This document shows, piece by piece, positions 24,048 to 36,904 of a stretch of 64,000 bases of DNA. Position 1 is the first letter of the stretch. Each line of letters opens with the position of its first letter. This stretch comes from Cotesia glomerata (taxonomy: Eukaryota > Arthropoda > Insecta > Hymenoptera > Braconidae). Position numbers and translations under genes: made by a program. Under the pieces are notes generated by a model, which was not told where the DNA came from, ran no database searches, and saw only the letters and a program-made list of their open reading frames with translations. The stretch covers positions 22,903,510 through 22,967,509 of the forward strand of contig NC_058164.1 in the NCBI RefSeq assembly GCF_020080835.1. Direction: 5' to 3'.

Positions 24048-25850
24048 TGTTAAAAATGACTACTTAAAATTTTGGCAATAGACTTACAAGCTAATTATTA
24101 AATTTAATAAATTCTACCCGCTTATTGTTACATACAACAGTTACAATTACATCAATAATAATAATAACTAATGCATAACAACCTTAAACAATAAAAAGCT
24201 ACCCATCGGCACAATTGTCCATATTATCTTAACCTAACGATAACAATAATAAAAACAAAAATAATAATAATCTATGGCACTGTATCCACAATCACTCGGA
24301 TTGACAAAATAAAAAAAAAAGGAAAACAACAGGGAAGCGCAGCCCCTTCTGCTACCGACACCGGTGTCCCGCCATCTTTGGTTGTCCCTTCATAATAGTC
24401 CTGATCAAGTCCCGGATTCAGCCGGAAAACTGTTAATCACCAGAGACATCGGAGATCAAGACCAAAGTCCTTACTAATAAATCAAAATAATTTTATTTTA
24501 TTTATTACACAAAAAATTCTATAAAATAATCTCACGGCAAGTGCTATCGCGCCGTCCTAATGTCGCTTTTTTCGTGTCAGTCTCCAGGATCGGTAAGCTT
24601 GAGCCACCCAAATCGTGGTGTTATCACGGCCTGAGCCTCCTGGATCATTCCAAATCCACCCTTGGATTCGCTCAATCCAACCCGGGTTCTTAGCTCCAAA
24701 GATTTTTTAATTGAAGCAAAAGCTTCCGAGCCTGAGGTCACAGATCCAGGTGCTTTTAATAATTCAATCCCTCGGTGCTCCCTTTCTCGCAAATACATTA
24801 CGGGTTGTGAAGATACTCTATATACCGCGAACGGCAATTTTTAATATTTTTTTCCAACTAATCAAGATTATCTTGCTTGAGATAAGGCATCACCTGACAC
24901 GTTTGCAATTAGAGTATTAATTATAATAATATAAGTAGCTAATTATTAAATCTTTGATAAGTCCTTAAGAGTTTATTAAAATGAATGTTACGTCACTTTT
25001 AGTTATTTTTGCTTAGACTTTGCGATCAGATTCACCCTCATCGGGACTTCTAAGCACTGAAAATACCTTGCAATTATTCATACCCAATATTTTATGCATG
25101 ATTTACTGTTTTATTTATAAAACACTCCACTTAATTTTAAATTTATTTTATTTTTCTCTAAACCACACTACAAAAGTTTTAACAACTTGGTTTAATTAAT
25201 TGTCTAAGCAATCACCAATGAGCAATACTCGAGTACCACCGAAACGCTGATTCAACAATTCTGAAAATATATATATATGAAAAATAAGATGGCGGAAATT
25301 ATAGGCGCGCGCGTGTCTTTATTTTTGATGCTCCTTATTGAATTAACGGAATTAACTACTCAAATTAATAATTTTGGTTGTGATTAAATGTCGAACTTGG
25401 AAGTAAATATTGCAATCACTATTTTACAGAAATACATACCGAGGAGTAGTGATAATATTTTTAAGCATGCGCAGGAGAGCTCAGGGCCGTAGGAGGAAAA
25501 AATTCTGTGCTTTGAACGTATCAGAGAAATATAATTGAGAATTGAGGGAAGAAATGCGGAAAATATTTAAATTTTAGATAGGAGGATGGAGGGCGTGGAG
25601 TAAGAAGGGAGTTTGAGGAGAAACAAGTGAAGGAGAAGGGGAAAATTTTTGAGAAAGAGCGGGCATTTACAAAGAGTGGCACGAGACTGGAAATGGCGAG
25701 CACGAGGCAGACAATGGACGATCGGTGACGTAGTTTTACGGGTGGGGGAAGGGTTTTGTGTGTGTATAATACGAGGATAAGTGTTACGGCAGATGGTGAC
25801 TCACTGTGGGTGCATGCAAGATTGTATTTATAGTTACGCTTCCATTGACG
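24048..25850. other. 5' region of the ATPase long isoform
   Basis: Directly upstream of the long-form start codon. It is GC-richer at about 24330-24840, as expected for a promoter and 5' untranslated exon on the minus strand. A minus-strand open frame of 86 codons (24577-24837) is present but lacks family resemblance, so I do not call it a gene. I cannot place a transcription start. Confidence 0.4.
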
Positions 25851-25851
25851 C

Positions 25852-27450
25852 TATTGGATAAGAAGTGCATCAGATATTTGGTTGTTCCCGCTATTTTTAA
25901 TTCTAAGGTTTATTGATGTTGTTGAGTAGGATGTTATTAAAAAAATTTATGATTAATTTCTGATGATTTTAATAAAAATAAGTGGATAACATAGCAATTT
26001 GATAAATCCCTGTACACAAAAAACAAATTTCTTGCGCCAAGAAAATTTTTAGGAAAACGAAAGTTATTTTGGAGCAAGAAAAGAATTTTCTTGGCTCAAG
26101 AAACTTTGACTTCATTCAGAAAATTTTCAACCTTCGTTAATATTTTCTTAAGCCAAGAAAATTTACACTTCAGTCAAAAATTTTTTTTTTCAGTGTGGGG
26201 TATTTTTGGTAATTAATGTCATGCCCAGAAGTGGTTCTCTGATAATTTTTTTGCGATACGTTGACCAAAAAAATAACCACCGGTAATTTTAATTTACCGA
26301 TGATTTTTTTGAAGGATTTTTTATCTTGTATTTAGTTGATCTGATGACTGGATTATATTGAAGGGAATATTTGTGTCAATAGCAATTTGCAGTGATTATT
26401 TATGGATTTGATAAATTTAAAAAATGTCAATTAATTTTTGTAGAGTCACAAAAAATTTAGAAAAATTAATCAAAAACAAGTTTCTGGTTGACTTTTTTAT
26501 AGTATTTTGCTAAAAATTTTTCAGGTTGGATATCTAGTTTTTTTTACTTTTTAAGTGTTCATATTATTATTTTTCTGTAAAATAAAATAGTTTAGTTATA
26601 ATTATAGATATATATTTTTTGAATGGAATTATTAATAAATTATTGATGAATTTAATAAAAACAAGTGGAAAACAGCAATTTGATAAATCCCTGGGGTATT
26701 TTTGGTAATTAATACCCAAAAATGGTTCTCTGATTATTTTTCTACGATCCGTTGACCAAAAAAATGACCCCCGGTAATTAAAAAGACAACCGCGGGTGTT
26801 TGCAGCTCCAAACAACCGGAAAGTCGTTTATTATTTGAAAAGTATTATTAAAAGTTTATTTTATTCGTCCGGTGGGGTGACTGCTAAAGCAAAAATGAAT
26901 TAAGAACTCGGATAAATAACCTGGACAAATAATCGAACCTATGATAATTAAAAGCTAAATAATATTCAAAATCGGTGGTCGAGACTCAACTTAGATGGTT
27001 TAAATATAATTACCAAAGCTTTTTGCGCTCTCCAAAGGCATTCAATCCATCGAGTTTTATTATTTATTGTAATCATCGAAATAACATTCCTCGGGATAAT
27101 TATTTATCTTCGGTTGTCGATTAAACAACCTCATTTAGATAATGACTGACAAGTATCTGCCTTTTTTATTTTATTTACCACTGAGCTACGTTCATAAAAC
27201 TTTCGTTCCCACTTTCCTCCTGCCTTCAATATTGTTTAACAAATATCTAAATAAACAATAGAGTCTAGCTGGAAATTCTATCAACACAGAAATTTTAAAC
27301 ATTCTTTAATTTAACGCATTATTAAATTACACCGACAAATCCTGGAGATTTTATTTGGGAAATCTACGCTGTCTAGTTATAGTCAAGTTTCTACCTTCCA
27401 GTTTTATAAATTACCACACTCAATTAGTTACTCAACTCATCTGTGTACAA
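25852..27450 (+). repeat. Triplicated segment, copy 2
   Basis: Collinear with 41346-42900 from AAGAAGTGCATCAGATATTTG at the left to ATAAATTACCACACTCAATTAG at the right. Internally the block around AAATCCCTGGGGTATTTTTGGTAATTAAT occurs twice (about 26000 and 26690). It lacks the exon-like island of the other two copies, and a small element (26013-26196) has inserted into the first internal block. Confidence 0.75.
26013..26196. mobile_element. Short CTTGGCTCAAGAAA foldback element
   Basis: TACACAAAAAACAAATTTCTTG on the left and TTTTTTTTCAGTGTG on the right bound a string of AAGAAAATT/CTTGGCTCAAG words in both orientations. The host sequence reads AAATCCCTG before it and GGGTATTTTTGG after it. 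The uninterrupted versions at about 26690 and 42160 read AAATCCCTGGGGTATTTTTG, so the insertion is clean. Confidence 0.75.
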
Positions 27451-27599
27451 CCAATTCATTTGAATTTAAAATCATCTGTTCAGTTCTCCGTTTCACTTAA
27501 ATTCATGACGTCTTACCAAATTTACCAAACAAATTACTCATCGCTTTACTGTCCATTGGCAAATAACCTTCAATTAAAATAAATAAATTTCTCCCTCCA

Positions 27600-28610
27600 A
27601 AAAGTTATCATTAACAGAAGTAATAATTATTTAGCAATGATAAATTTTTTTATCTAAATTCTCAAAATTTTATTATTATCGTTATCATATAATTTGTAAT
27701 ATTTTATAAAATTTTTTTTTGTAGCAGAAAAATGTACTTATTGAACATTAAATTGTAGAAAATTAATTAAATATTGACATTATTTAAATTAAACCATTTA
27801 TCTTCTTCCAATAAATAATGGCTTATGTTTATTGAGCACTAGTTGAGTGTTACAAAATAATTCTTTATTACCCGCTTAGTTTCTTACTACATTGTTAAAA
27901 TGATTCTACCAATTTTTATTATTTTCCTACGAGACTATCTTATCTATTATTCTTTAATGAGCCGAGAATTTATTGAACTCAATTAACTCCAAAGTGTCTA
28001 TTACAATATATGTTCATAGGAATATATAGACGACTATCTTCAACACATACTAATTCACAATGTACAATATATTTATATACTTTACACAATAAATATGATT
28101 ATCATCGTAAGTAAAATAAATAATTATTTTATTAATAAATTCTATAAAATTATCAGGAATTTATAAATCATGATTGTAAAATTTGAAGATTTTTAATTTT
28201 ACAATAATTAGAAAAAATTTGAATTTGAAATTTGACAATTTTTATAATTGCAAGCTCAAAAATTGTTAGATAAATTATTTGATAAGAATGTTGACCAAAA
28301 AATTTTAATGACGCAAATAATTCAACATAAATTAAGATTAAATATTTGACAACAATTTTTATTTAAGGTTCAATAATTAGAATAAAAATTTTTAAGGAAA
28401 ATTTTTACCAAAAATTTTTTATTAATAACGCGGTAAAATAATTAAATAATTAAAATAAAAAATAAGACACATTATTTAGCAACTGTTAGAAAAAATTTGA
28501 TAATTGGAACAAAAAATTTTAGAAAATTAAAATATTCACGTTGAGTAAATTCTCCAATAATTGTAACTCAATACTAAAAAATTTGGACATTTGGAATAAA
28601 ATTAAAAAAA
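27600..28610. other. AT-rich non-coding stretch
   Basis: Dominated by A/T runs; no coding frame, RNA gene or clear repeat boundary seen. Confidence 0.5.
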
Positions 28611-28611
28611 A

Positions 28612-29564
<953 letters not shown>

Positions 29565-29752
29565 TTTTATAGGAATAAATTGAATTGAGAAAAAAAATCA
29601 CGAATTTTATACAAAAATTTTAATAAACAGAACACATGCGCAACAATTTAAATAAAAAAAAATAAATTAATTGAATGTTTAAATTCACGAAATTATGTCG
29701 CATGTTACAACAATAAAAAATTTAAAACAAAGAAAAATAATAAAAGTCTTAC

Positions 29753-29768
29753 CGTCCATAATATCCAT
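29753..29768 (-). CDS. ATP13A3: Alternative first coding exon of the P5B ATPase gene
   Basis: On the minus strand, ATGGATATTATGGACG is followed by the strong donor GTAAGAC. It encodes MDIMD plus one base, so it leaves the same reading phase as the other first exon (24047-23924) and would join exon 2 (23851-23767) in frame. That would give a protein of about 1408 residues lacking the 41-residue N-terminus of the long form. The region upstream (29.8-30.1 kb) would then be a second promoter. The call rests on the ATG, the donor and the phase match only; no transcript evidence is available. Confidence 0.55.
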
Positions 29769-30672
29769 ATCGTAAGTTAAAAAAACCACTCAAGAGCTGA
29801 AATTTAGTCAACAATTCGTATATCACAGTCTAAAAATTCTTTTGTCACCATAAATTCATTACAACAAACAACTTGTTAACCAATTTATCACGAGCAATTA
29901 ATTTACCACTCAATAAATAAAAAGAAGATATATTTCACTTCCATTCCCGGCGGTACGGCATCGGCATATTGTATATTAAATAATTGCCGAAAATCCGTTC
30001 GCCATTATGGAAATCACATGTTAAAAATTAAATGTTTAACGTGCCACACGATATAGTTCATCAAGTGTCAGCACGCAACTGATTAGACTTTTATTCAACT
30101 AAGCAGAGGCCCCCCTAATAAATATAATATACAATATATACTCACAAAACCTCTATCTTTCTACTTAATGGAAGTATTTACTTATATTTTACACACATAT
30201 TAAATTTAGTATTACAAAATATATGTATAGGTATATATAATATACATTATTGAAATTATTTTTCATGACTTTGTCTTATCAGATTATACTTGGCTTATCT
30301 TATTTAAAATTTTTTTTTAATTTTCATTGGATTTTTTTTTAAATTACCGAAAAAAAAATCTATAAACACTTATTTATACTAAGTAGAGGCAAAATCCAGT
30401 TACTGGAGTGAAAGTTAGTAGAACTGCGTATTAACATTTTTTTTTTTTAAGAAAAAAAATTTATGAAAGTAAAAAAAGGGTGTAATAAGTATACGGAGAT
30501 AATAAATAATTAATTATATTATTGAGATAATGATAAAATTAAAGACAAGATTAATAATTTTTAAAAATGAAGTTCTCAAAAAATTTTTTTTTTTAATTAC
30601 AATTGATAATTATCGACTATTTTTTTGACATCATTTTGTTTCAAATTAAATTTCAGATAATTGAAAGCCGTC
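29769..30672. promoter_or_regulatory. Possible second promoter region of the ATPase gene
   Basis: Lies upstream, on the minus strand, of the alternative first exon at 29768-29753. No individual motif is convincing. The call follows only from the exon position. Confidence 0.25.
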
Positions 30673-31511
30673 TACACAGAAAAAAAATTAACTTGATTCA
30701 TAAAAAAAATTCTTGAAACAAGAGTATAATTTTGAAGAGGATCATTGTCTTGAATCAAAACGAAAAATTCTTGAATTAAGTAAAATTTCCTTAAATCAAG
30801 AAAAATTTTCTTAAATCAAGAATTTTTCTACTCAAACCAAGAATATTGAGCTCTTCAAAAATATATACTTGATTCAAGAACATTTGCATGCCTTAAGCGC
30901 GAAGCGCTCAGGTATGCTCTACTCTCGCCTAAAAATCGTGATTTCGATTAAAACGTGATTTTCATAATTTAAACGAAAAAAATTATGGATAAAAAGCATA
31001 TTGAAATAAATAATAGTAACTACAGAACACGTTAAAAACATTTTCTTATCGATTAAATAAGATTTCTCAGAAAAAACTCGTTTTTCTGATGAATAAAATG
31101 AATAAGAGCGTGGTATTCGAGGGAGCTATGGGCTTGACAACACCAAGTTTATCAAAACCCTTGTGAAAATTGCGTGTCAAAATAATTCCGTTTCTATACA
31201 GTTAATTTTTTTCGATTGTCCGTTCGGTGACTTTTTCTACGATTTCGGCAGCCATATATATTATTTTTCATAAACAGAATTGAAATAACTAATAAACAAG
31301 CAGAAACTATACATACATGATGGTATAATTACTAACTGTTTTATCATCTGTTAAAATTTTTCTTTAGTTCGACCTACAGAGGGGATAATACTACTCGCGG
31401 GAAAATTCAAATTAAAAACGAATAATTTTTGTTATGATCTAAATAATTTATGTATGACATGAGTGCTTCAGGCATGCTCATTTGGATTTTCCAAACTTTT
31501 TTTTCTGTGTA
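30673..31511. mobile_element. TACACAGAAAA-ended element with CTTGATTCAAG arms
   Basis: TACACAGAAAAAAAATTAAC at the left and TTTTTTCTGTGTA at the right are inverted. The outer left part repeats TTGAATCAAAACGAAAAATTC and AAATCAAGAATTTTTCTACT, shared with the element at 19152-20608. The interior is different and includes a small palindrome AAGCGCGAAGCGCTCAGG near 30895. Confidence 0.65.
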
Positions 31512-32009
31512 GACATCCGAAAGAGCGCTCTCTGGCGAAAGCGTCATTAACTACTAAACAGGTAAGAGCGACTTAAAATTTCGTTCGGTATTTTTTTTTA
31601 TAGAAATTAAACGTGCGAGTAAGGAAAAATTTTTTTATTTTATTGATAAAAATATACTTATACAATTTTTAATTATAAAGCAGAAAAAAAATTAATGCAA
31701 TAAATATTATATAATATTTTAGTTAAATAATTTTTTTTCTTAATTTAACATTCTAAATCCGAGAAATTCTTAACTTTCCCGTCAAAATATTTTCGAAATG
31801 GGTTGATGTGTTCATTATTTCTGATATTGACATATTTTTTACAAATATTGGTTTATTAGTTAATTAAATTTAAATCCAATTAGAGGTAAGCTGCGTAGAA
31901 GGGTCAAAAAAGTGATTTTTATTTCAAGACTTATTATCTTAAACTGAAACGTCTTGTAAGGAGAAGATTCAGCAATCATGCGCCATTATTGGTATTTTTT
32001 GTATTCATT

Positions 32010-33340
32010 TATCAATATCTGGTTTAGTATGTCCATATATTACCCGATACATTTAATTTTCACGTAAGGTCATGTAAAGACATGTTAAAAGTTAGATATA
32101 GATATATTAGACAATATCAGATCAGATACAATCATGTGAACTTTTATCAGAACGTATGAAGCCAGATATGGCCAGATTTGTCCAATTTTTACATCAAGCC
32201 ATTTCAGGATGAATCATAAATTAAATCTGGTCATATCAGACCATATTGGTCAGATATAAACATATAAATCAATATCAGGATATATCAAGCTAGATATGGC
32301 CTTATGTGACTAATTTCCATAGCAGGCTATTCAGGGCAGATCAAAAAATATATGTGAACATATCTAACCATATTAAGCCAGGTATGTCTTGATATGATCT
32401 GATGTGCCCGTATCTGATTTGATGTAGTCAATTTCCACATTATGTCATGAGATATAGAAAAAAATTAAACATATATGGACATTTTATACCATGTTAGGTC
32501 AGATAAAAAAGGTTTACTTGAGCCAAGAAAATATTTTTCTTCCTAATTATTTTCTTGAGCGAAAAAAAAAATTTTTTTTGGCACAAGAAATTTCGCTTAT
32601 TCCTACAAAATTAATTCTCTTGATTTAAGAAATACGTATCTTGATCCAAGAAAATTTATTTAAGGCAAGAAAATTTTGTTGTTTTGAGAAAATTCAGCCT
32701 CTTGCTCCAAAAAATTTAGTTCTTGATAGAAGTTAATTTTCTTGTCTTGAGAAAATTTTTCTTTTGCTCCAAAAAATTAAATATCTCGATAGAAGTAAAT
32801 TGTCATTAATATTGTTATTAATTAACATGTCAAAAGGGAAGATCAAATATTATTTCATCATTTTTTTCATTCAATATGTATAATTGCACGCTAAAATAAT
32901 ATAAAATCAATACCAAATATTCAAGAGAAAAATTTTCTCAAGGTGAGAAAATTTTTTTTTCAGCTGAAGTAGGTAGCGCTGCTTCCCTTAAATATCGAAA
33001 AATCTTGATCAAATATAAAAATTTATTGTATCAAGTATTTATGATAATTTAAATTTAAAAAAATGACTTCCACCAAGAATAGAATTTCAAGAAAAATTTT
33101 TACTTCGGCCAACACAACTTCGGTCTTCCTTCAGGCACCCGAAAATTTTCTTGAACCAAGAATTTTGTTCTCCAGTCAAGAAATTTTTCTTTCTGTATAT
33201 AAGGCCAGATATTGATATTTTGAATCACATATCTTCTGATATGCCCATATCTGGCGGCTATGACCAATTTTGATATCACGCCATATAAAGGACTTATAAA
33301 AAATCATATATGAATATATCAGACCATATCAGAAAATTTT
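32010..33340. repeat. Degenerate CATATCAGACCATAT repeat block split by a CAAGAAAA element
   Basis: Words such as AGATATGGCCAGAT, CATATCTGGCTTAATATG-like and ATATCAGACCATAT recur in both orientations at 32010-32500 and again at 33200-33340. Between them lies sequence built from CTTGAGCCAAGAAAAT-type words ending TTTCTGTATA near 33199, related to the small foldback family elsewhere in the window. No coding frame. Confidence 0.6.
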
Positions 33341-33495
33341 TTCACGGGTCGTTCAATAAATTTTGTCTTCATCCATTCACTAGCAAACTTCTTGGAGAAA
33401 ACCGATCTCTTTCTCCTCTTCAACCTAATTTCCACGACACTCAACCAATTCTTTTGTACTATCCCCTAAAAAATCAACTTCTCCCTTATCTAACT

Positions 33496-35098
33496 CTAGA
33501 AATCTTTCTTTTCCTTAGTCTTGTCCACTAGAACATTGTCATGATAACTAATTTCCTGGCCCGCAACCGCGGGATGCAAGTAATGAGGTTCTACGTCAAT
33601 TTTCTCTTTAACATCTGGCTCGAGAACAATTGAGTGATGCGGCCCTATATGATGACTACTATGATGATGGTTTTCGCTTTCGATCTCCGGATCTGGGTCA
33701 GCCTCCCGATGAGCTTCTGGACCCGAATCACCAGCAGAGCCCGTTTCTTCCTCGTGGTTCTCTTCAACGACGATCTTGTGGTGGTGGTGCTTGTGGTGCT
33801 CCTCCAGGCTGTATTTCTTCAGGAGCTCGCGCAGGTTCTCCAGGTCCATGTTATCCTCGAGCTTTGCGAGCAGCTCTTTGGCGTTTGCCTCGTCCAGCTT
33901 CTCAGAGTCCTTCAGCAGCTTGAAATACTGCATAAACCTCTCATTGGCTTCGACTCCGTCCTTGGTGACGTTCCTCGAGGAGTTGAGATTCGGGTTCAGG
34001 AGCAGGTCCGGGGTTTCATGGACGTGGTTCACGTTTTCCTCGATGGTATCATCAGCTAGTGAATGAAGGAGAGTGTTATAGTCAGGCTTGATCTTCGATG
34101 TTTCCATGCAAGAACTGCACGAGCAGTTTGTTATTATTTGGACCTTCTTCAGCATCGTCGTTGGGTTGTTGTCTTCGTCCTTGCAGTTCAAGGTCACCTG
34201 CAAAAAATTAGACAAGTTATTTTTGGATAAAATTCGACAATAAATTTTTTCTAAAATTTACTGTTGAATTCATATAAAAAATTTCTGGTCAGTAATCTAG
34301 GGTTCTACTTTACTATTTATTAATAACAGCATTACTTTTTAAAGTTTTATCAAAAAGTAAATTTTACCGGAGTCTTCAGGAAAATAAAAAAAATTGAATT
34401 CTTGCAGCTTTCCGCACACATAAAATTATTTTTGGACAAATTGTTATCAATAGCTTATTATTATTGTAAATTTTATAGGTTTTATACTTTGAAAAAAGAA
34501 GATTTAAATGAAGTAAGATGAAATATTTAATGAATTCTTTGATTAAATTAATTTCTTAAAAAATCTTAAAAAAAAGCTATACTGATAAAAAAAAATATAT
34601 TCATTCAAGAAAAATATTCTTGCTCCAAGAAAATTATTTTGAAGAGAACTAGTTGTCTTATTTGAAGAAATTCTTGTCTTGATTTCATGTTTCTTGGAGT
34701 GAGAGATCTAATCACTCCGATCGATAACATTTTTACTTGGTTCAAGATAATTTTAGAGTAAAATTTGTGTACGAATTCTTAAAACTTACCGTATGCCAAA
34801 CGCTGTCAAGTGGCTGACATGAGTCGCAGTAGGGCCTTATCAGGTCCCCGGGGGCGGAGGGTTCACTGTGAGGAACCATATATGAAAAGCAGGCTCCAAC
34901 ACAGACATTGTTGTCCAATTCTTGGGACGAACACTGCGGCCAAGTCACTACCTGCTTTATCGGAGTTGTTTTGCACCAACTGTGCTTGTCTGGATAGAGA
35001 ACTATGTTGTGGACCTTATGTTCACGGTGAGCTTGCAATAATGTCAAATTCAACAGGACGATGGTTACTATCCCCCTGATACTCGAGTTCGATCCCAT
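33496..35098 (-). CDS. NBL1: Secreted DAN/NBL1-like cystine-knot protein (two coding exons)
   Basis: Minus-strand coding exons are 35098-34790 and 34197-33496, joined in phase 0 (CATACG|GTAAGT donor, TTTTTTGCAG acceptor), giving about 336 residues. The start ATG lies 2 bases inside an exon whose acceptor reads TTTTTGCGCAG, so a 5' untranslated exon probably lies upstream. Residues 2-23 form a signal peptide (VTIVLLNLTLLQA). The knot follows with cysteines in SWCKTT, WPQCSSQ, NNVCVGACFSY, RPYCDSCQP, then LNCKD and TNCSCSSC in exon 2. This matches the DAN family, which binds and antagonises BMP-type ligands outside the cell. The remaining half is acidic with two His-rich clusters (HHKHHHHK and HHHSSHHIGPHH) and is not part of the knot. 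The 592-bp intron contains a fragment of the foldback family. Family assignment is strong; the ligand is unknown. Confidence 0.88.
34580..34765. repeat. CTTGATTCAAG foldback fragment in the NBL1-like intron
   Basis: Starts ACTGATAAAAAAAA and carries TTCATTCAAGAAAAATATTC, TTGCTCCAAG and TTACTTGGTTCAAG words like those of the element at 42916-43174. The right end is not clear. Confidence 0.5.
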
Positions 35099-35116
35099 TT
35101 CTGCGCAAAAAAACAT

Positions 35117-35185
35117 TTTTTTTTTTTATTTGTGGCTCCGAGTGAAAGGCTTATGCAATTTGATACACGTGATTTTTTAATGATG

Positions 35186-35218
<33 letters not shown>

Positions 35219-36904
35219 ATCATGGAACTTTTTTTTTTATGAATGAAAAAGAGCCGGTTCGAATACCGGGACTTCCATTCGTGGTTCCAGTTCGACGACC
35301 GGTTGGATTACGTCATCGAGACTCGTATGTACATATAAAGGCACGCGGGCAAAATGGTTAAGAAATATCATATATTATTTTTAATTTATATAATTTATTA
35401 TTGCAAGCAAATGCAAATTTAAAATAGTTTTATACATTCAAATGGATATGGCTTAAATTGATCAAACAAGTTTTAATCTAAAAGAAGTTTTGAATAAAAA
35501 CTTTAACAATATTTTTAATTTATTAATAATTTTATATCAAACTTCGATAGAAAAAAAATAATAATTTACTCTGCACTAAAAATTAATTTCATTTACGATT
35601 TAATTTTAAAGCTTGTTCAAATTTTCCCGCGGATAATATATTTTTTCATAAACGCCCTCTGTCGTTTTGGTGCGTGAATTATAAAAAAAGAACCAATTAA
35701 AAACTGAATCATTTACGTTTTATTTATGGCTGCTCAAAGGACGGAAAATTTTTTTGCCAGCCGAAAAAAATTAATTATAATTTAAAGAAAAAATATCAAT
35801 TTCCATTTCACAACATTTTATAAGGCAGATGCGGAGATTAAAAAATAAAACGATTTGAAAATAGTTATTTTCGATACATATGCGCAAAGGTAGAGATTTT
35901 AACGACGAAGTGACGTCACAAGTTTGAGACTATGGGCGTATTATTATCAAGACCGAGTTTTTTATCTGGACGAGCGTAGCTCGTCCGGATATAGTACGAG
36001 GTCTTGATGAGAATGTATCCATAGCCTCAAACGTGTGCCTTCACTTCAAGTTTGCCAGGGTCCCTACCTTTGAGTATAAAGTATTGAATATAATTTTTTG
36101 TCATATCAATTGCGGAAGTTGGATTTGAGAGAACGGTCAAGAATGTTCAATTACTGTTTATTTTATTTAAAGGCACAAGAATTATGTCACACGAGATTAA
36201 ATAGCGATGGATTAAACGCACGTATATGTTGAAGTTGTTTACAAGATTCAACTGTGGCTAAGATTCTTTTTGCGATTTTTACTCCACCCAGCGGACGTTT
36301 GTTGAATTAAAGGATAATTCGACTCATCTATAGCGTATTTTAGCGTAGTCGTACAGAAATGTAGAGACAGATAGAGAGAGAGAAGTTATTTTTCGATACT
36401 AGTGCGAGGTAAATTAACTAAACTATAGATTGCCAGAAATAGTATTCTTTGCGTCCTCTGTATGTTGCTCGAAAATCCAACTTTCGTGGTTAATATGACA
36501 AAAAAATTCATTTTTTCAAAAATTATCTTCTTAATTTCTCACAACTTGCCAAAAGGCAGATTAATTCAAGAATATTTTCTATTTTACCAATAACTGGGCG
36601 CCAATGATGATAAATTCACAATTGGCAACCGCAGATGGAGCTAAAAAAACTGCGCAGATTGTCTACGTCAATGACTAAACCTCAAAAAAAGCCCTACAAA
36701 ACTTTAGAACTCCGAAAAAATTGATAGAATATTTTTTTTATGAAATTAACTCTTAAAAAAATATTTCTATTGATTTTTTCCTATCTCTTTTCCCAGACAA
36801 ATTGTTCGATATTAAAAATTTAATACAATAGAATGAATAAGTGCTAAATTTTTTGCTTATTATAGAAGACAAATATTAAAATTTTATAATCTAAGACAAA
36901 ATCA
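35117..36904. other. Intergenic region between two divergent genes
   Basis: Separates the minus-strand NBL1-like gene from the plus-strand ODV-E66-like gene. A small GC-rich foldback (GCCGGTTCGAATACCGGG near 35251) and the palindromic CTGGACGAGCGTAGCTCGTCCGG at about 35967-35989 are visible. I see no further gene. Confidence 0.4.
36836..36904 (+). promoter_or_regulatory. Possible TAAG-type viral late start sites before the ODV-E66-like gene
   Basis: ATAAG occurs at 36837-36841 and CTAAG at about 36893-36897, just before the ATG at 36905. Baculovirus and nudivirus late genes initiate at (A/T/G)TAAG, so the first fits the rule and the second only partly. The motif is short and the region AT-rich, so chance occurrence is quite possible. 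Confidence 0.3.

Noticed and set aside
24577..24837. Minus-strand 86-codon frame upstream of the ATPase start
   Set aside because: Reasonable composition but no domain, no splice support and no link to the ATPase frame; left as part of the 5' region.
33630..34066. Plus-strand frames opposite the NBL1-like second exon
   Set aside because: The minus strand carries the conserved cystine-knot exon; the plus frames are shadows of it.
35240..35300. tRNA T-arm-like GGTTCGAATACC
   Set aside because: It is part of a small palindrome and has no matching D-arm, anticodon arm or acceptor stem.
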